DNA of 64,000 nucleotides from Phocaeicola paurosaccharolyticus JCM 15092 (GTDB lineage Bacteria; Bacteroidota; Bacteroidia; Bacteroidales; Bacteroidaceae): positions 38,106 through 102,105 of the forward strand of contig NZ_BAJR01000009.1 in assembly GCF_000613805.1 (NCBI RefSeq), read 5' to 3'. Below are positions 56,082-64,000 of this stretch, in pieces. Each line of letters begins with the position of its first letter. Position 1 is the first letter of the stretch. A program made the position numbers and the translations under genes. Under the pieces are notes generated by a model. The model saw only the letters and a program-made list of their open reading frames with translations, ran no database searches and was not told the DNA's origin.

Positions 56082-58481
56082 TTATTCTACTTTTTCTTCT
56101 ACAATGTCTAACAATGTGTCTATTGGCTCAACAGAGATTGAATCAGAATCACTTGCATGTGGAATATAGGTGCTACATTCATAACTTCTACTCAATTTGT
56201 GGTTAGGCTTACTAAATTTAGTATGGTACTTCTTAAATTTCTTGTCTGCAAGAACTTTTTCCATGAAATAGCCAAATATAGGAAGAGCAGTTCTGCTACC
56301 TTGTCCAAGCTGTCCGCTTCTGAAGTGGATACTTCTATATTCTCCACCTACCCATGCACCTGCAACAAGATTAGGTGTGACTCCCACAAACCATGCATCA
56401 GAGTGGTTTGAAGAGGTACCTGTCTTTCCTCCAAACTCAGTACCTGAATTGAATAGGTCGAAACTCCACAAGGCTTGAGATGTTCCACCTCTCTCAGTAA
56501 GTCCTCCTCTAAGCAGCTGTTGCATAAGGAATGCACTTTCGTAAGGCAGTGCCTCTTTTTTATTCTGTTTTGAGGTATATATTACATTACCATCTTTATC
56601 CTCAATTTTTGTTACTAGGATAGGGTCAATGGCAATTCCGTCGTTCATTACAGTTCCATATGATGAAACCAGCTCAAGAAGTGATACATCTGAAGCTCCT
56701 AGACTGAGAGAAGGTGCATTAACCAACTTGGTCTTTATACCCATAGAGTGTGCTGTATGAATTATATTCTCTATACCTACTTCGTGAGCCAGATTAGCTG
56801 CAATAGTGTTTACAGATTGAGCGAAAGCAACTCTAAGTGACATAGTGTCGTAAGTGCATCCTCCATTTGCATTGTGTGGATTCCACATCTTCTTCTCTCC
56901 CTTATCCATAACTTCCCATGGTATGTTTTCATCCACTCGTGTATCGCAAGGAGACATACCTTGATTCATTGCTTCGGAATACACGAAGAGTTTGAATGTT
57001 GAACCTGGTTGTCTTTTTGAGAGAACTTTATCATATTTCCATGAATCATAATTTATATCACCTACCCAGGCTCTTACCTCACCATTCTGTGGCTCTATTG
57101 CAACGAATCCACAATGCATGAAATGTACCATATATCTTATTGAGTCCATAGTACTGAATGTTGTATCTTTCATTCCAAGTTTATAGTCGAATACTTGACA
57201 TCTATGAGGCTTATTAAGATAATAAGTGATAGAATCCTGGTCGTTAGAATACTTTTTCTTAAGATATCTGTATGCTGAAGTGCGGGTTGAGAGATCTTCA
57301 ATGAAGTTTGGAATAACTTTTCCTTGCTTATCTCGCCAAGGTTCATCTTTACCCCAATGGTTTTTGAAATTTCTCTGTACCTGTTGCATCTGTTTCTCTA
57401 CTGCTTCCTCTGCATACTTCTGCATACGGCTATCAATGGTAGTGTATATTTTGAGACCATCTGTATAAATATCGTAGTTGTTCTCTTTACACCATTCCTT
57501 CAGATAGTTAGCTACTGCATCTCTGAAATATAGGGCAGAGCCTTGGTAGTTATTTTCAATCTTAGAGCTAAGCACTATCGGTTTTTTGCACTCTTGGGTA
57601 TATTGATCGTTGCTTATTATGTTATGTTCCTTAAGCTTACCTAAGACAATATTTCTTCTATTAAGACTATTTTGTGGATTTATTATAGGGTTATAATAAG
57701 TTGTAGCTTTCAATAGACCTACCAATACAGCTGCTTGTCCAACAGTAATCTTTTTAGGAGTGGTATTGAAGTATTTGTTGCATGCTGTTTTGATACCATA
57801 GGTGTTGCTGCCAAAATCTACAGTATTAAAGTACATAGTAAGAATATCCTCTTTACTATAAAGGCTCTCAATCTTTACGGCGGTCACCCACTCCTTACTT
57901 TTCATTATAAGAAGCTTAATTCCAGGAATCTTTCCTAACAATCCAGTTGAGTATTGAGATCTCACTTTAAATAGATTCTTTACTAACTGCTGTGTTATAG
58001 TGCTTGCACCACGTGCGTCACCATGTACAACGTAATCTTTTGCAGCTGAGAATAGTCCCTTAAAATCTATACCAAAGTGTTCGTAGAATCGTTCATCTTC
58101 AGTGCAGACTAATGTATTTATAAGGATAGGAGATATCTCATCATATTCAACAGGAGATCTGTTCTCTGAGTAGTATTTACCTATCAATTTCCCATCGGAG
58201 CTATATATTTCGGAAGCTATGCTTTGCATAGGGTCCTTGATATTAAACATACTTGGGGACTTTCCGAAAAGGAACAGAAAGTTTATGTCTATTAAAAAGA
58301 GCAATACTATCAGTGATGCTACTCCAGTTCCAGCTATAATAGCAATTTTATTATACCATTTTGATCTTTTATATAATGCTATATATGCTTTATATATGCT
58401 TTTTATCTTCATTCCTACCTTATGCAAATATGGTAGCACAAGGTGATATAGATTAATTATTGTCTTATTCATTTTATTCAT
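56082..58481 (-). CDS. Penicillin-binding protein 1A (bifunctional transglycosylase/transpeptidase)
   Basis: 799 residues from the ATG at 58481; a longer frame to 58520 overlaps nudC. One membrane helix (about 46-70) is followed by the GT51 transglycosylase (EDERFYEHFGID, then GASTITQQLVKN) and the class A transpeptidase with SKRQPGSTFK (SxxK region), SVN and the KTGTSSNHSDAW KTG motif. It builds and cross-links peptidoglycan. It lies 13 bases after nudC and 17 before aspT, in one minus-strand cluster with tex. Confidence 0.95.
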   Translation of the reverse strand: MNKMNKTIINLYHLVLPYLHKVGMKIKSIYKAYIALYKRSKWYNKIAIIAGTGVASLIVLLFLIDINFLFLFGKSPSMFNIKDPMQSIASEIYSSDGKLIGKYYSENRSPVEYDEISPILINTLVCTEDERFYEHFGIDFKGLFSAAKDYVVHGDARGASTITQQLVKNLFKVRSQYSTGLLGKIPGIKLLIMKSKEWVTAVKIESLYSKEDILTMYFNTVDFGSNTYGIKTACNKYFNTTPKKITVGQAAVLVGLLKATTYYNPIINPQNSLNRRNIVLGKLKEHNIISNDQYTQECKKPIVLSSKIENNYQGSALYFRDAVANYLKEWCKENNYDIYTDGLKIYTTIDSRMQKYAEEAVEKQMQQVQRNFKNHWGKDEPWRDKQGKVIPNFIEDLSTRTSAYRYLKKKYSNDQDSITYYLNKPHRCQVFDYKLGMKDTTFSTMDSIRYMVHFMHCGFVAIEPQNGEVRAWVGDINYDSWKYDKVLSKRQPGSTFKLFVYSEAMNQGMSPCDTRVDENIPWEVMDKGEKKMWNPHNANGGCTYDTMSLRVAFAQSVNTIAANLAHEVGIENIIHTAHSMGIKTKLVNAPSLSLGASDVSLLELVSSYGTVMNDGIAIDPILVTKIEDKDGNVIYTSKQNKKEALPYESAFLMQQLLRGGLTERGGTSQALWSFDLFNSGTEFGGKTGTSSNHSDAWFVGVTPNLVAGAWVGGEYRSIHFRSGQLGQGSRTALPIFGYFMEKVLADKKFKKYHTKFSKPNHKLSRSYECSTYIPHASDSDSISVEPIDTLLDIVEEKVE

Positions 58482-58494
58482 TATAGAGAGAATA

Positions 58495-59274
58495 TTATTT
58501 TTCTTGAAGCCAAGCATCAATCAGTTTTCTTGCAATACTCAGTTTCCTTGGTATCTCAGGTAGATTATCTTTAGTAAAGAATCCTGCTGAGGTTAATTCG
58601 TATTCCTGTATCTTTATCTCACCAGATACATAGTCTGCAATAAAGCCTATCATGATGCCGCTTGGATATGGCCATGACTGACTTCCAAAATATTTTATAT
58701 TATTAATTTTAAGTCCTGTCTCTTCCATCACTTCTCTTTCAACAGTCTCTTCAAGTGATTCTCCTGGTTCTACAAAACCGGCAACCAAACCATTGAATGT
58801 GCCGCGGAAGTTCTTAGCTCTTATCAATAGTATTGAATCTCCTTTATGAATTCTTACAATAATAGCCGGTGATATATTAGGATAGAATTCCTGATTACAT
58901 TCAAGGCATTTCTTTCCAATATTCGAAATCTGTATTGTCTTTACACCGCAATGAGGACAGAATCTGGTGTTAACATCCCAAAAAAGAATCTGCCATGCTC
59001 TTCCAGCAAGTTTATACTCCTGAAGTGGAAGTATATCATAAGATGCACGCAAGTCAATAAACTCACATCCATCTGGCAACTCTTTAACATCCTCTTCATC
59101 TATAAAATATGCTTTGCACTGTTTACCATAGTATGTGGCTATATCAAGAATGTGTAAATTCTCTTCATTGCCAATAGGAGTTTTATCATCAAATGGTATT
59201 TCTCCTCCTTTTTCATTGTGCTTTACAAGTACACTCTTCTTAAAAAAAACGAACCAATATATTTTCTCTCTCAT
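58495..59274 (-). CDS. nudC: NAD+ diphosphatase (NudC-type Nudix hydrolase)
   Basis: 259 residues. Two zinc cysteine pairs, CPHCG and CLEC (about 101-123), precede the Nudix box GFVEPGESLEETVEREVMEETG (about 164-185), and SQSWPYPSG (about 195-203) is the NudC-specific SQPWPFP-like motif. NudC splits NADH/NAD+ into nicotinamide mononucleotide and AMP and can remove NAD caps from RNA. Two bases follow the tex stop, so cotranslated. Confidence 0.95.
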   Translation of the reverse strand: MREKIYWFVFFKKSVLVKHNEKGGEIPFDDKTPIGNEENLHILDIATYYGKQCKAYFIDEEDVKELPDGCEFIDLRASYDILPLQEYKLAGRAWQILFWDVNTRFCPHCGVKTIQISNIGKKCLECNQEFYPNISPAIIVRIHKGDSILLIRAKNFRGTFNGLVAGFVEPGESLEETVEREVMEETGLKINNIKYFGSQSWPYPSGIMIGFIADYVSGEIKIQEYELTSAGFFTKDNLPEIPRKLSIARKLIDAWLQEK

Positions 59275-59276
59275 AA

Positions 59277-61406
59277 TTATTTTTGATTTACCCCTTTCAT
59301 GGTAAGCTGTATTCGTTTACGTTGTATATCCACATCCATAACCTTAACGCTTACTCTTTGATTTATTGATACGATGCTATGAGGGTCTTTAATGAATTTG
59401 TCTGTTATCTGTGATATATGAACCAACCCTTTTTCTTTTATACCGATATCCACAAAACAGCCAAAGTCTGTTATGTTAGTAACTATTCCGTTTAGTTCCA
59501 TACCGGTATATAATTGTTGAATATCAGAAATGCTATTCTCAATGTTTATAGTCATTTTCTGGATTCTAGGGTCTCTACCTGGTTTCTCAAGTTCATCTAT
59601 AATATCTTTCAGGGTTGGAATACCAACTTTGTCGGATACATATCTGTTAATATCTATTTTTGAAATTATCTCTTTATTATTGATTATATCTTTAATGTCA
59701 CATTTTATGTCCTTTGCAATTTTCTCAACAACATCATAAGATTCAGGGTGTATGCCGGTGCAATCGAGAGGATTTGTAGAATCGGTTATTCTAAGGAAAC
59801 CGGCACATTGCTCAAATGTTTTGTTACCCATTCTTGCAACTTTAAGAAGTTCCTTTCTATATTTAAATGGTCCGTTCTCAGAGCGGTAATCAACTATGTT
59901 TTTAGCCAGTGTCTCTCCGAGTCCTGAAACATACATCAGCAGGTGCTTGCTTGCAGTATTTAGATTTACTCCGATCTTGTTTACACAGTTTTCAACTGTC
60001 TGGTCAAGTGACTCTTTTAGTAAATTCTGATCCACATCATGTTGATATTGTCCTACACCAATCGATTTTGGGTCAATTTTTACAAGTTCAGCAAGAGGAT
60101 CTTGCGCTCTTCTTGCTATACTTATTGCACCACGCACGGTAACATCAAAGTCTGGAAACTCTTCTCTAGCACTTTTTGATGCAGAATAGACTGAAGCACC
60201 GTCTTCGGATATATTATAAATTTCTATCTCTATAGGAAGACCAATAGATCTTACAAATTGCTCTGTTTCTCTTCCCGCTGTACCATTACCTATGACTATT
60301 ATCTCTATTTTATACTTTTGGCATAGAGATAATATTATTTGTTTAGCCTCATCTATACTATCTTGTGGAGGGTGTGGATATATTGTCGTATTAACTATAA
60401 AATCGCCTTCTCTGTTTAGACAGACTACTTTGCAACCAGTTCTGTATCCTGGGTCTATACCCATTACGATTTTCTGTCCCAGTGGTGGAGAAAGGAGAAG
60501 TTGTTGAAGATTCTTTGAAAATATTTTTATGGCCTCTATATCGGCATTCTGTTTGCTTGATATAGCAAACTCATTTTCGATGGACGGCTTAAGTAATCTT
60601 TTATATGAATCTTTTATTGAAAGCTCCAACTGACGTGCACACTCATTTTTAGTATGTATGTACATTCTCTCTATTGTATTCAAAGCCTCCTCTTCATCAC
60701 ATGATATAGAAACTCTGAGGAAACCTTCACTCTCACCTCTGCGCATGGCAAGTAATCTGTGTGAAGAACATTTTCCCAATTGTTGCGAGCAGTCAAAATA
60801 ATCTTTGTATTTAATGGCCTCCTCTTCTTTGCCCTTTATCACTTTTGAAGTGATTGTTGCCTTTCTAGCAAATATTGTTCTTACTTTTGCTCTGATTTTA
60901 TCATCTTCATTAATAACCTCTGCAATGATATCTCTAGCACCTTTAAGTGCTTCATCAATACTCTCAACCTCTTTATTAATGAATTTGCTGGCAGTAAGTT
61001 CTATTTTGTTATCTCTTTGAAGAAGAATAGTTGCAGCGAGAGGGGATAAGCCTTTTTTCTTGGCTATTTCAGCTTTAGTGGTTCTTTTAGGACGAAAAGG
61101 CAGATATATGTCTTCCAACTCATTCAAAGATGGGCAAGATGCTATTTTCTGCTTCATTTCATCAGTGAATTTGCCTTGGCTGACAAGAGAGGCTGTGATT
61201 GCCTCTTTTCTTTTATCTAATTGGATGAATTTATCATTCTGATTTTTAATCTCTTCAATAAGAGTCTCATCAAGATTACCAGTTCTTTCTTTTCTATATC
61301 TGCTGATAAATGGTATTGTCGCTCCTTCGTTAAGTAAAGCTATTGTGTTCTTTACCTGATGAGCTTGCAGATGTAGAGTCTCGGCAATTAAATTATATAC
61401 ATCCAT
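59277..61406 (-). CDS. tex: Tex family RNA-binding transcription accessory protein
   Basis: 709 residues, full length. The N-terminal Tex helical domain is followed by a YqgF-like RNase H fold (about 310-440, MGIDPGYRTGCKVV), helix-hairpin-helix motifs (about 490-560) and a C-terminal S1 domain (about 630-705, MELNGIVTNITDFGCFVDIG). Tex binds nucleic acids and influences transcription; details are unknown. It heads the tex-nudC-pbp1A-aspT group, with a TAATTTTG box at 61429-61436 as promoter. Confidence 0.96.
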   Translation of the reverse strand: MDVYNLIAETLHLQAHQVKNTIALLNEGATIPFISRYRKERTGNLDETLIEEIKNQNDKFIQLDKRKEAITASLVSQGKFTDEMKQKIASCPSLNELEDIYLPFRPKRTTKAEIAKKKGLSPLAATILLQRDNKIELTASKFINKEVESIDEALKGARDIIAEVINEDDKIRAKVRTIFARKATITSKVIKGKEEEAIKYKDYFDCSQQLGKCSSHRLLAMRRGESEGFLRVSISCDEEEALNTIERMYIHTKNECARQLELSIKDSYKRLLKPSIENEFAISSKQNADIEAIKIFSKNLQQLLLSPPLGQKIVMGIDPGYRTGCKVVCLNREGDFIVNTTIYPHPPQDSIDEAKQIILSLCQKYKIEIIVIGNGTAGRETEQFVRSIGLPIEIEIYNISEDGASVYSASKSAREEFPDFDVTVRGAISIARRAQDPLAELVKIDPKSIGVGQYQHDVDQNLLKESLDQTVENCVNKIGVNLNTASKHLLMYVSGLGETLAKNIVDYRSENGPFKYRKELLKVARMGNKTFEQCAGFLRITDSTNPLDCTGIHPESYDVVEKIAKDIKCDIKDIINNKEIISKIDINRYVSDKVGIPTLKDIIDELEKPGRDPRIQKMTINIENSISDIQQLYTGMELNGIVTNITDFGCFVDIGIKEKGLVHISQITDKFIKDPHSIVSINQRVSVKVMDVDIQRKRIQLTMKGVNQK

Positions 61407-61428
61407 TTTAAATATTGTAAATACGGCG

Positions 61429-61436
61429 CAAAATTA
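61429..61436 (-). promoter_or_regulatory. tex: -7 element for the tex cluster
   Basis: TAATTTTG on the minus strand matches TAnnTTTG exactly, 22 bases before the tex start. A palindrome TTCCTTAAGGAA at 61461-61472 lies just upstream, near the position expected for a -33 box. Confidence 0.5.
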
Positions 61437-61521
61437 CATAAAAACTATAATATAATTCCGTTCCTTAAGGAATAAAAGATTTATTTATACTTAAAAATGG
61501 AAGATTATTATCTATAATATG

Positions 61522-61812
61522 CTATCTGCTAAAAAAAGAGAGCTGGTTTTTCAAAAATAATATCTCTTTCTGCATAGATTCAATTCGATTGAGCATGTGA
61601 CGTATTGCATCAATACCATTGATATTAATCTCCAAATCATAATAAAGATGTAGGTAACATTCAAGTTCCGAGAGTTGATCTGACGATATGTATCTCTCTT
61701 CATTTACTTCATGCACGGTTATCAAACCGTCATTTTCTAACTCAAAGATAAATTGTGGGTCAACATGGCATCTATCACAATAATCTTTTATGATAATTAA
61801 TTCTGTATCCAT
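61522..61812 (-). CDS. cbpM: CbpM-like chaperone modulator (MerR-type)
   Basis: 96 residues from the ATG at 61812 (MDTELIIIKDYCDRCHVDPQFI); earlier starts would overlap cbpA's 3' end. The wHTH-like first half and the coiled-coil second half (IRHMLNRIESMQKEILFLKNQL) match CbpM, which binds and inhibits the CbpA J-domain protein. Its adjacency to cbpA, on the same strand, supports the call. Confidence 0.8.
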   Translation of the reverse strand: MDTELIIIKDYCDRCHVDPQFIFELENDGLITVHEVNEERYISSDQLSELECYLHLYYDLEININGIDAIRHMLNRIESMQKEILFLKNQLSFFSR

Positions 61813-61861
61813 ACTATACATTTTTTTCAAATCAATAAAACGATCAAGTATTGTTTGCGAT

Positions 61862-62794
61862 TTATCTGCTCTCTTTAATCTGTTTAAATAGATCTTTCTG
61901 TTTATCAGTAAGATTTTCGGGGATAAGAACATTATAGGTGACTATTAGATCTCCAAATTGATTGTCTTGTTTATATATAGGGAATCCTTTTCCTTTAAGT
62001 CTTACCTTAGATTCGTTTTGAGTTCCTGACTTAACTTTTAGTTTTACTTTCCCACTCATTGTATCTATCGTTGTTTCTCCACCCAAAACAGCAGTATATA
62101 AATCTATTGTTGCCTTTACATAAATATCATTCCCCATTCTCTTGAATATATTGTCATCAGCAATAACAAATTTTATGTAGAGGTCACCACTAGGCCCTCC
62201 ATTGAATCCTGGAGCACCAAATCCCTTCAACTTTATTGTCTGTCCGTTAGCTATTCCTGCAGGCACCGTTATTCTCACATTTTTTCCGTTGATATTTATG
62301 ATCTGCTTATGAGTCTTTGAGGCCTCAATAAGTGATAGATTTAGTTCTGCATTATAATCTTGACCTCTAAACTCTCTGCCTCTTCCCCCTTTTGTATTTG
62401 ATTTCTGCCCAAATAGACTCTCGAAGAAGTCGGAAAAACCTCCTTCACCACCGAAACTATCTCCATTAAATTCGTGAGTGTCATTTGAAGAATACCAATA
62501 TGAGCCATCTTCTCCAGAATGGAATCCTCCTTCACTATGCTTTTGTTTCTGTTTCTCAAATTCTTCAGCATGTTTCCAGTTCTCTCCATATTCATCATAC
62601 TTTTTCCTTTTCTCCGGATTACTTAATACCTCATTAGCTTCATTGATGCTTTGGAACTTATCCTTTGCAGAAGAATCGTTTGGATTAAGGTCCGGATGAT
62701 ACTTTCTAGCTAACTTTCTGTATGCTTTTTTAATATCATCTTGAGTAGCATTCTTCTCAACTCCCAAGACTTTATAATAATCTATGTATGACAT
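61862..62794 (-). CDS. cbpA: DnaJ-family co-chaperone CbpA
   Basis: 310 residues. The J domain (about 3-68) has [22 protein letters not shown] and the HPD of [10 protein letters not shown], the DnaK-stimulating motif. A Gly/Ser-rich linker follows (about 75-135) and then the DnaJ C-terminal substrate-binding domains (about 140-305), with no zinc-finger Cys repeats, as in CbpA rather than DnaJ. It is a DnaK partner in protein folding. Followed by cbpM 49 bases later. Confidence 0.93.
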   Translation of the reverse strand: MSYIDYYKVLGVEKNATQDDIKKAYRKLARKYHPDLNPNDSSAKDKFQSINEANEVLSNPEKRKKYDEYGENWKHAEEFEKQKQKHSEGGFHSGEDGSYWYSSNDTHEFNGDSFGGEGGFSDFFESLFGQKSNTKGGRGREFRGQDYNAELNLSLIEASKTHKQIININGKNVRITVPAGIANGQTIKLKGFGAPGFNGGPSGDLYIKFVIADDNIFKRMGNDIYVKATIDLYTAVLGGETTIDTMSGKVKLKVKSGTQNESKVRLKGKGFPIYKQDNQFGDLIVTYNVLIPENLTDKQKDLFKQIKESR

Positions 62795-62841
62795 GATATA
62801 TCTATTTCTTTATTATAGTAAACAAAAAAGGCATTAATAAG

Positions 62842-62871
62842 TTGGCTAAATAATATAAAATATTATATTTG
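62842..62871 (+). promoter_or_regulatory. Promoter of the right-edge sensor gene
   Basis: TTGG at 62842-62845 and TATATTTG at 62864-62871, 18 bases apart; the -7 box matches TAnnTTTG, 29 bases before the ATG at 62901. Confidence 0.5.
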
Positions 62872-62900
62872 TAATAAAAAATGAATAACATTTTAAATAA

Positions 62901-64000
62901 ATGAATAGATTTTCTCTTCTAATAAAATATGAAATTATACTATTAATTTCTTTGTTTTTCTGTTCACACAAAATAAATGCTACTGAGGTAGACTACGGGT
63001 CTATTTTAATTATAACTTCATATAACCCTGATACCCGTTCGACTGCAGAAAATATATCAACGTTTGTTGATGAATACAAGAAAAGAGATGGAAAACTATC
63101 TGTATTAGTGGAGAGTATGAACGTCCAAAACTTGTCAGAGCTGCATCTTTGGAAAAACAGGATGAGAGATATACTCTCGAAATACAAAGAGAAAACTCCA
63201 TCAATTATTATTCTGTTAGGACAAGAGTCTTGGGCGGCTTTTCTTTCTCAAGAGAGTTCATTTGTAAAGAATATACCTGTAATATGCGGTATGGTAAGCT
63301 CAAAGACTGTCATGCTTCCCGATTCAATACCTTTTGATACAAAGGAGTGGAATCCTGAAAATAAGGATGTTATTGACGATTTCCATGACTTTAATATAAT
63401 TGGAGGTTTTGTCTATGATTATAGAATAAGAAAAAATCTGTGTCTTATAAAGGATCTCTATCCCGAAACAAAAAATATATATTTTCTTTCTGATAACTCA
63501 TTTGGAGGAGTAGTTATGCAATCTTCATTGCGTAGATTTATGAATACATACAATGGAGTGAATGTGTATTATATTGATGGAAGAAAACTATCTTTCCTAG
63601 ATGTAAGTGAAAAAATTCGTCCTCTTGGAAAAGAGGACTGCGTTCTTGTTGGAACATGGAGGATTGACCGTACTGAAAACTATGTGCTAAAGAATACTTC
63701 ATCTATGTTTTGTGATGTAAACCCTACAGTTCCTACTTTTTCTCTTTCGTCGAACTCTTTCGGCTCATGGGCAGTCGGTGGATATATGCCAAAATATAGA
63801 AATGTTGGTAGAGATATAGCTGATTTAGCTTTAAACTACTTGACAGATAAAACTCGCTATAAGAAGGCAATACATTTTATTTCAAATGAATATAGTTTTG
63901 ATTCAAAAAGAATGTCACAACTAAATATAAAAGTTGATTCTCTTCCTAATAATTCTGTAATCATAAATCAGGAGCCAACATTCTATCAGAAATATAAGAA
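62901..64000 (+). CDS. Secreted or membrane sensor protein with periplasmic binding domain, cut by the right edge
   Basis: An open frame of 366 codons from the ATG at 62901 to the window end. The start MNRFSLLIKYEIILLISLFFC is a signal or anchor; the following ~330 residues form an ABC-transporter-like substrate-binding fold (SILIITSYNPDTRSTAEN, then TPSIIILLGQESWAAF, then DCVLVGTWRIDR). In Bacteroidales such domains sit at the front of hybrid sensor histidine kinases. The kinase part, if any, is beyond the window, so this is inferred. It is divergent from cbpA. Confidence 0.65.
   Translation, partial: MNRFSLLIKYEIILLISLFFCSHKINATEVDYGSILIITSYNPDTRSTAENISTFVDEYKKRDGKLSVLVESMNVQNLSELHLWKNRMRDILSKYKEKTPSIIILLGQESWAAFLSQESSFVKNIPVICGMVSSKTVMLPDSIPFDTKEWNPENKDVIDDFHDFNIIGGFVYDYRIRKNLCLIKDLYPETKNIYFLSDNSFGGVVMQSSLRRFMNTYNGVNVYYIDGRKLSFLDVSEKIRPLGKEDCVLVGTWRIDRTENYVLKNTSSMFCDVNPTVPTFSLSSNSFGSWAVGGYMPKYRNVGRDIADLALNYLTDKTRYKKAIHFISNEYSFDSKRMSQLNIKVDSLPNNSVIINQEPTFYQKYK

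Noticed and set aside
61813..61932. Long N-terminal extension of the CbpM-like gene
   Set aside because: The extension overlaps cbpA's 3' end and does not resemble the family; the ATG at 61812 fits.

Overview
The window looks like a chromosomal segment of a low-GC member of the Bacteroidales (Bacteroides/Prevotella-type). The evidence is the set of Bacteroidota-specific families (NigD-like and DUF4270 lipoproteins, DUF5606, a DUF3276/PUR protein, a roughly 308-aa NusB, a MetH without activation domain), the near absence of Shine-Dalgarno sequences, and many promoters with the Bacteroidota -7 element TAnnTTTG. No rRNA, tRNA or CRISPR array was seen.

Positions 1-18,600 are an accessory defence island read almost entirely from the minus strand. 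In transcription order it has an XRE regulator (18344-18553), a protein with adenine-methyltransferase motif I (17069-18259), a 1523-aa fusion of a GIY-YIG-like domain, an SF2 helicase and a methyltransferase with NPPY motif (12483-17054), an HNH nuclease (11532-12305), a DruH-like protein (8549-11527), a DruE-like DUF1998 helicase broken by a frameshift (2151-8552), a WYL regulator (1027-2064) and an unknown 203-aa protein (311-922). The helicase pair matches type III Druantia. The upstream pair looks like an unusual restriction-modification or defence module whose methyltransferase motifs are divided between two proteins. Near-identical small hairpins lie at both ends of the island, and the right end abuts a histidine-kinase remnant. 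A lipoprotein gene runs off the left edge.

From 18,700 to 64,000 the content is housekeeping. It runs: NigD-like lipoprotein; Yip1-smpB-metH; enolase; pepT-gcvT; a KefB-type antiporter with a HIT protein; pth-hslR and rplY/ctc; DUF3276; nusB-yajC-ybbR-coaE and DUF5606; clpB; an unknown conserved gene with a LysR regulator and YeiH-type exporter; tatA-tatC; ald; an M23 peptidase and a C69 dipeptidase; phosphoglucomutase; a DUF4270 lipoprotein with a short GT5 protein, divergent from panC-panD; a compact tex-nudC-pbp1A-aspT cluster; cbpA-cbpM; and the start of a sensor-kinase-like gene cut by the right edge.

Three genes (druE, DUF4270, aspT) each carry a lesion that restoring one base in a short homopolymer would repair. 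The pattern suggests consensus errors in the assembly as much as true pseudogenes, and it decides whether the Druantia-like system is intact. Of all the loci, the island's divided methyltransferase/GIY-YIG-helicase module and the HNH gene joined to druH-druE are the most likely to hold undescribed biology.
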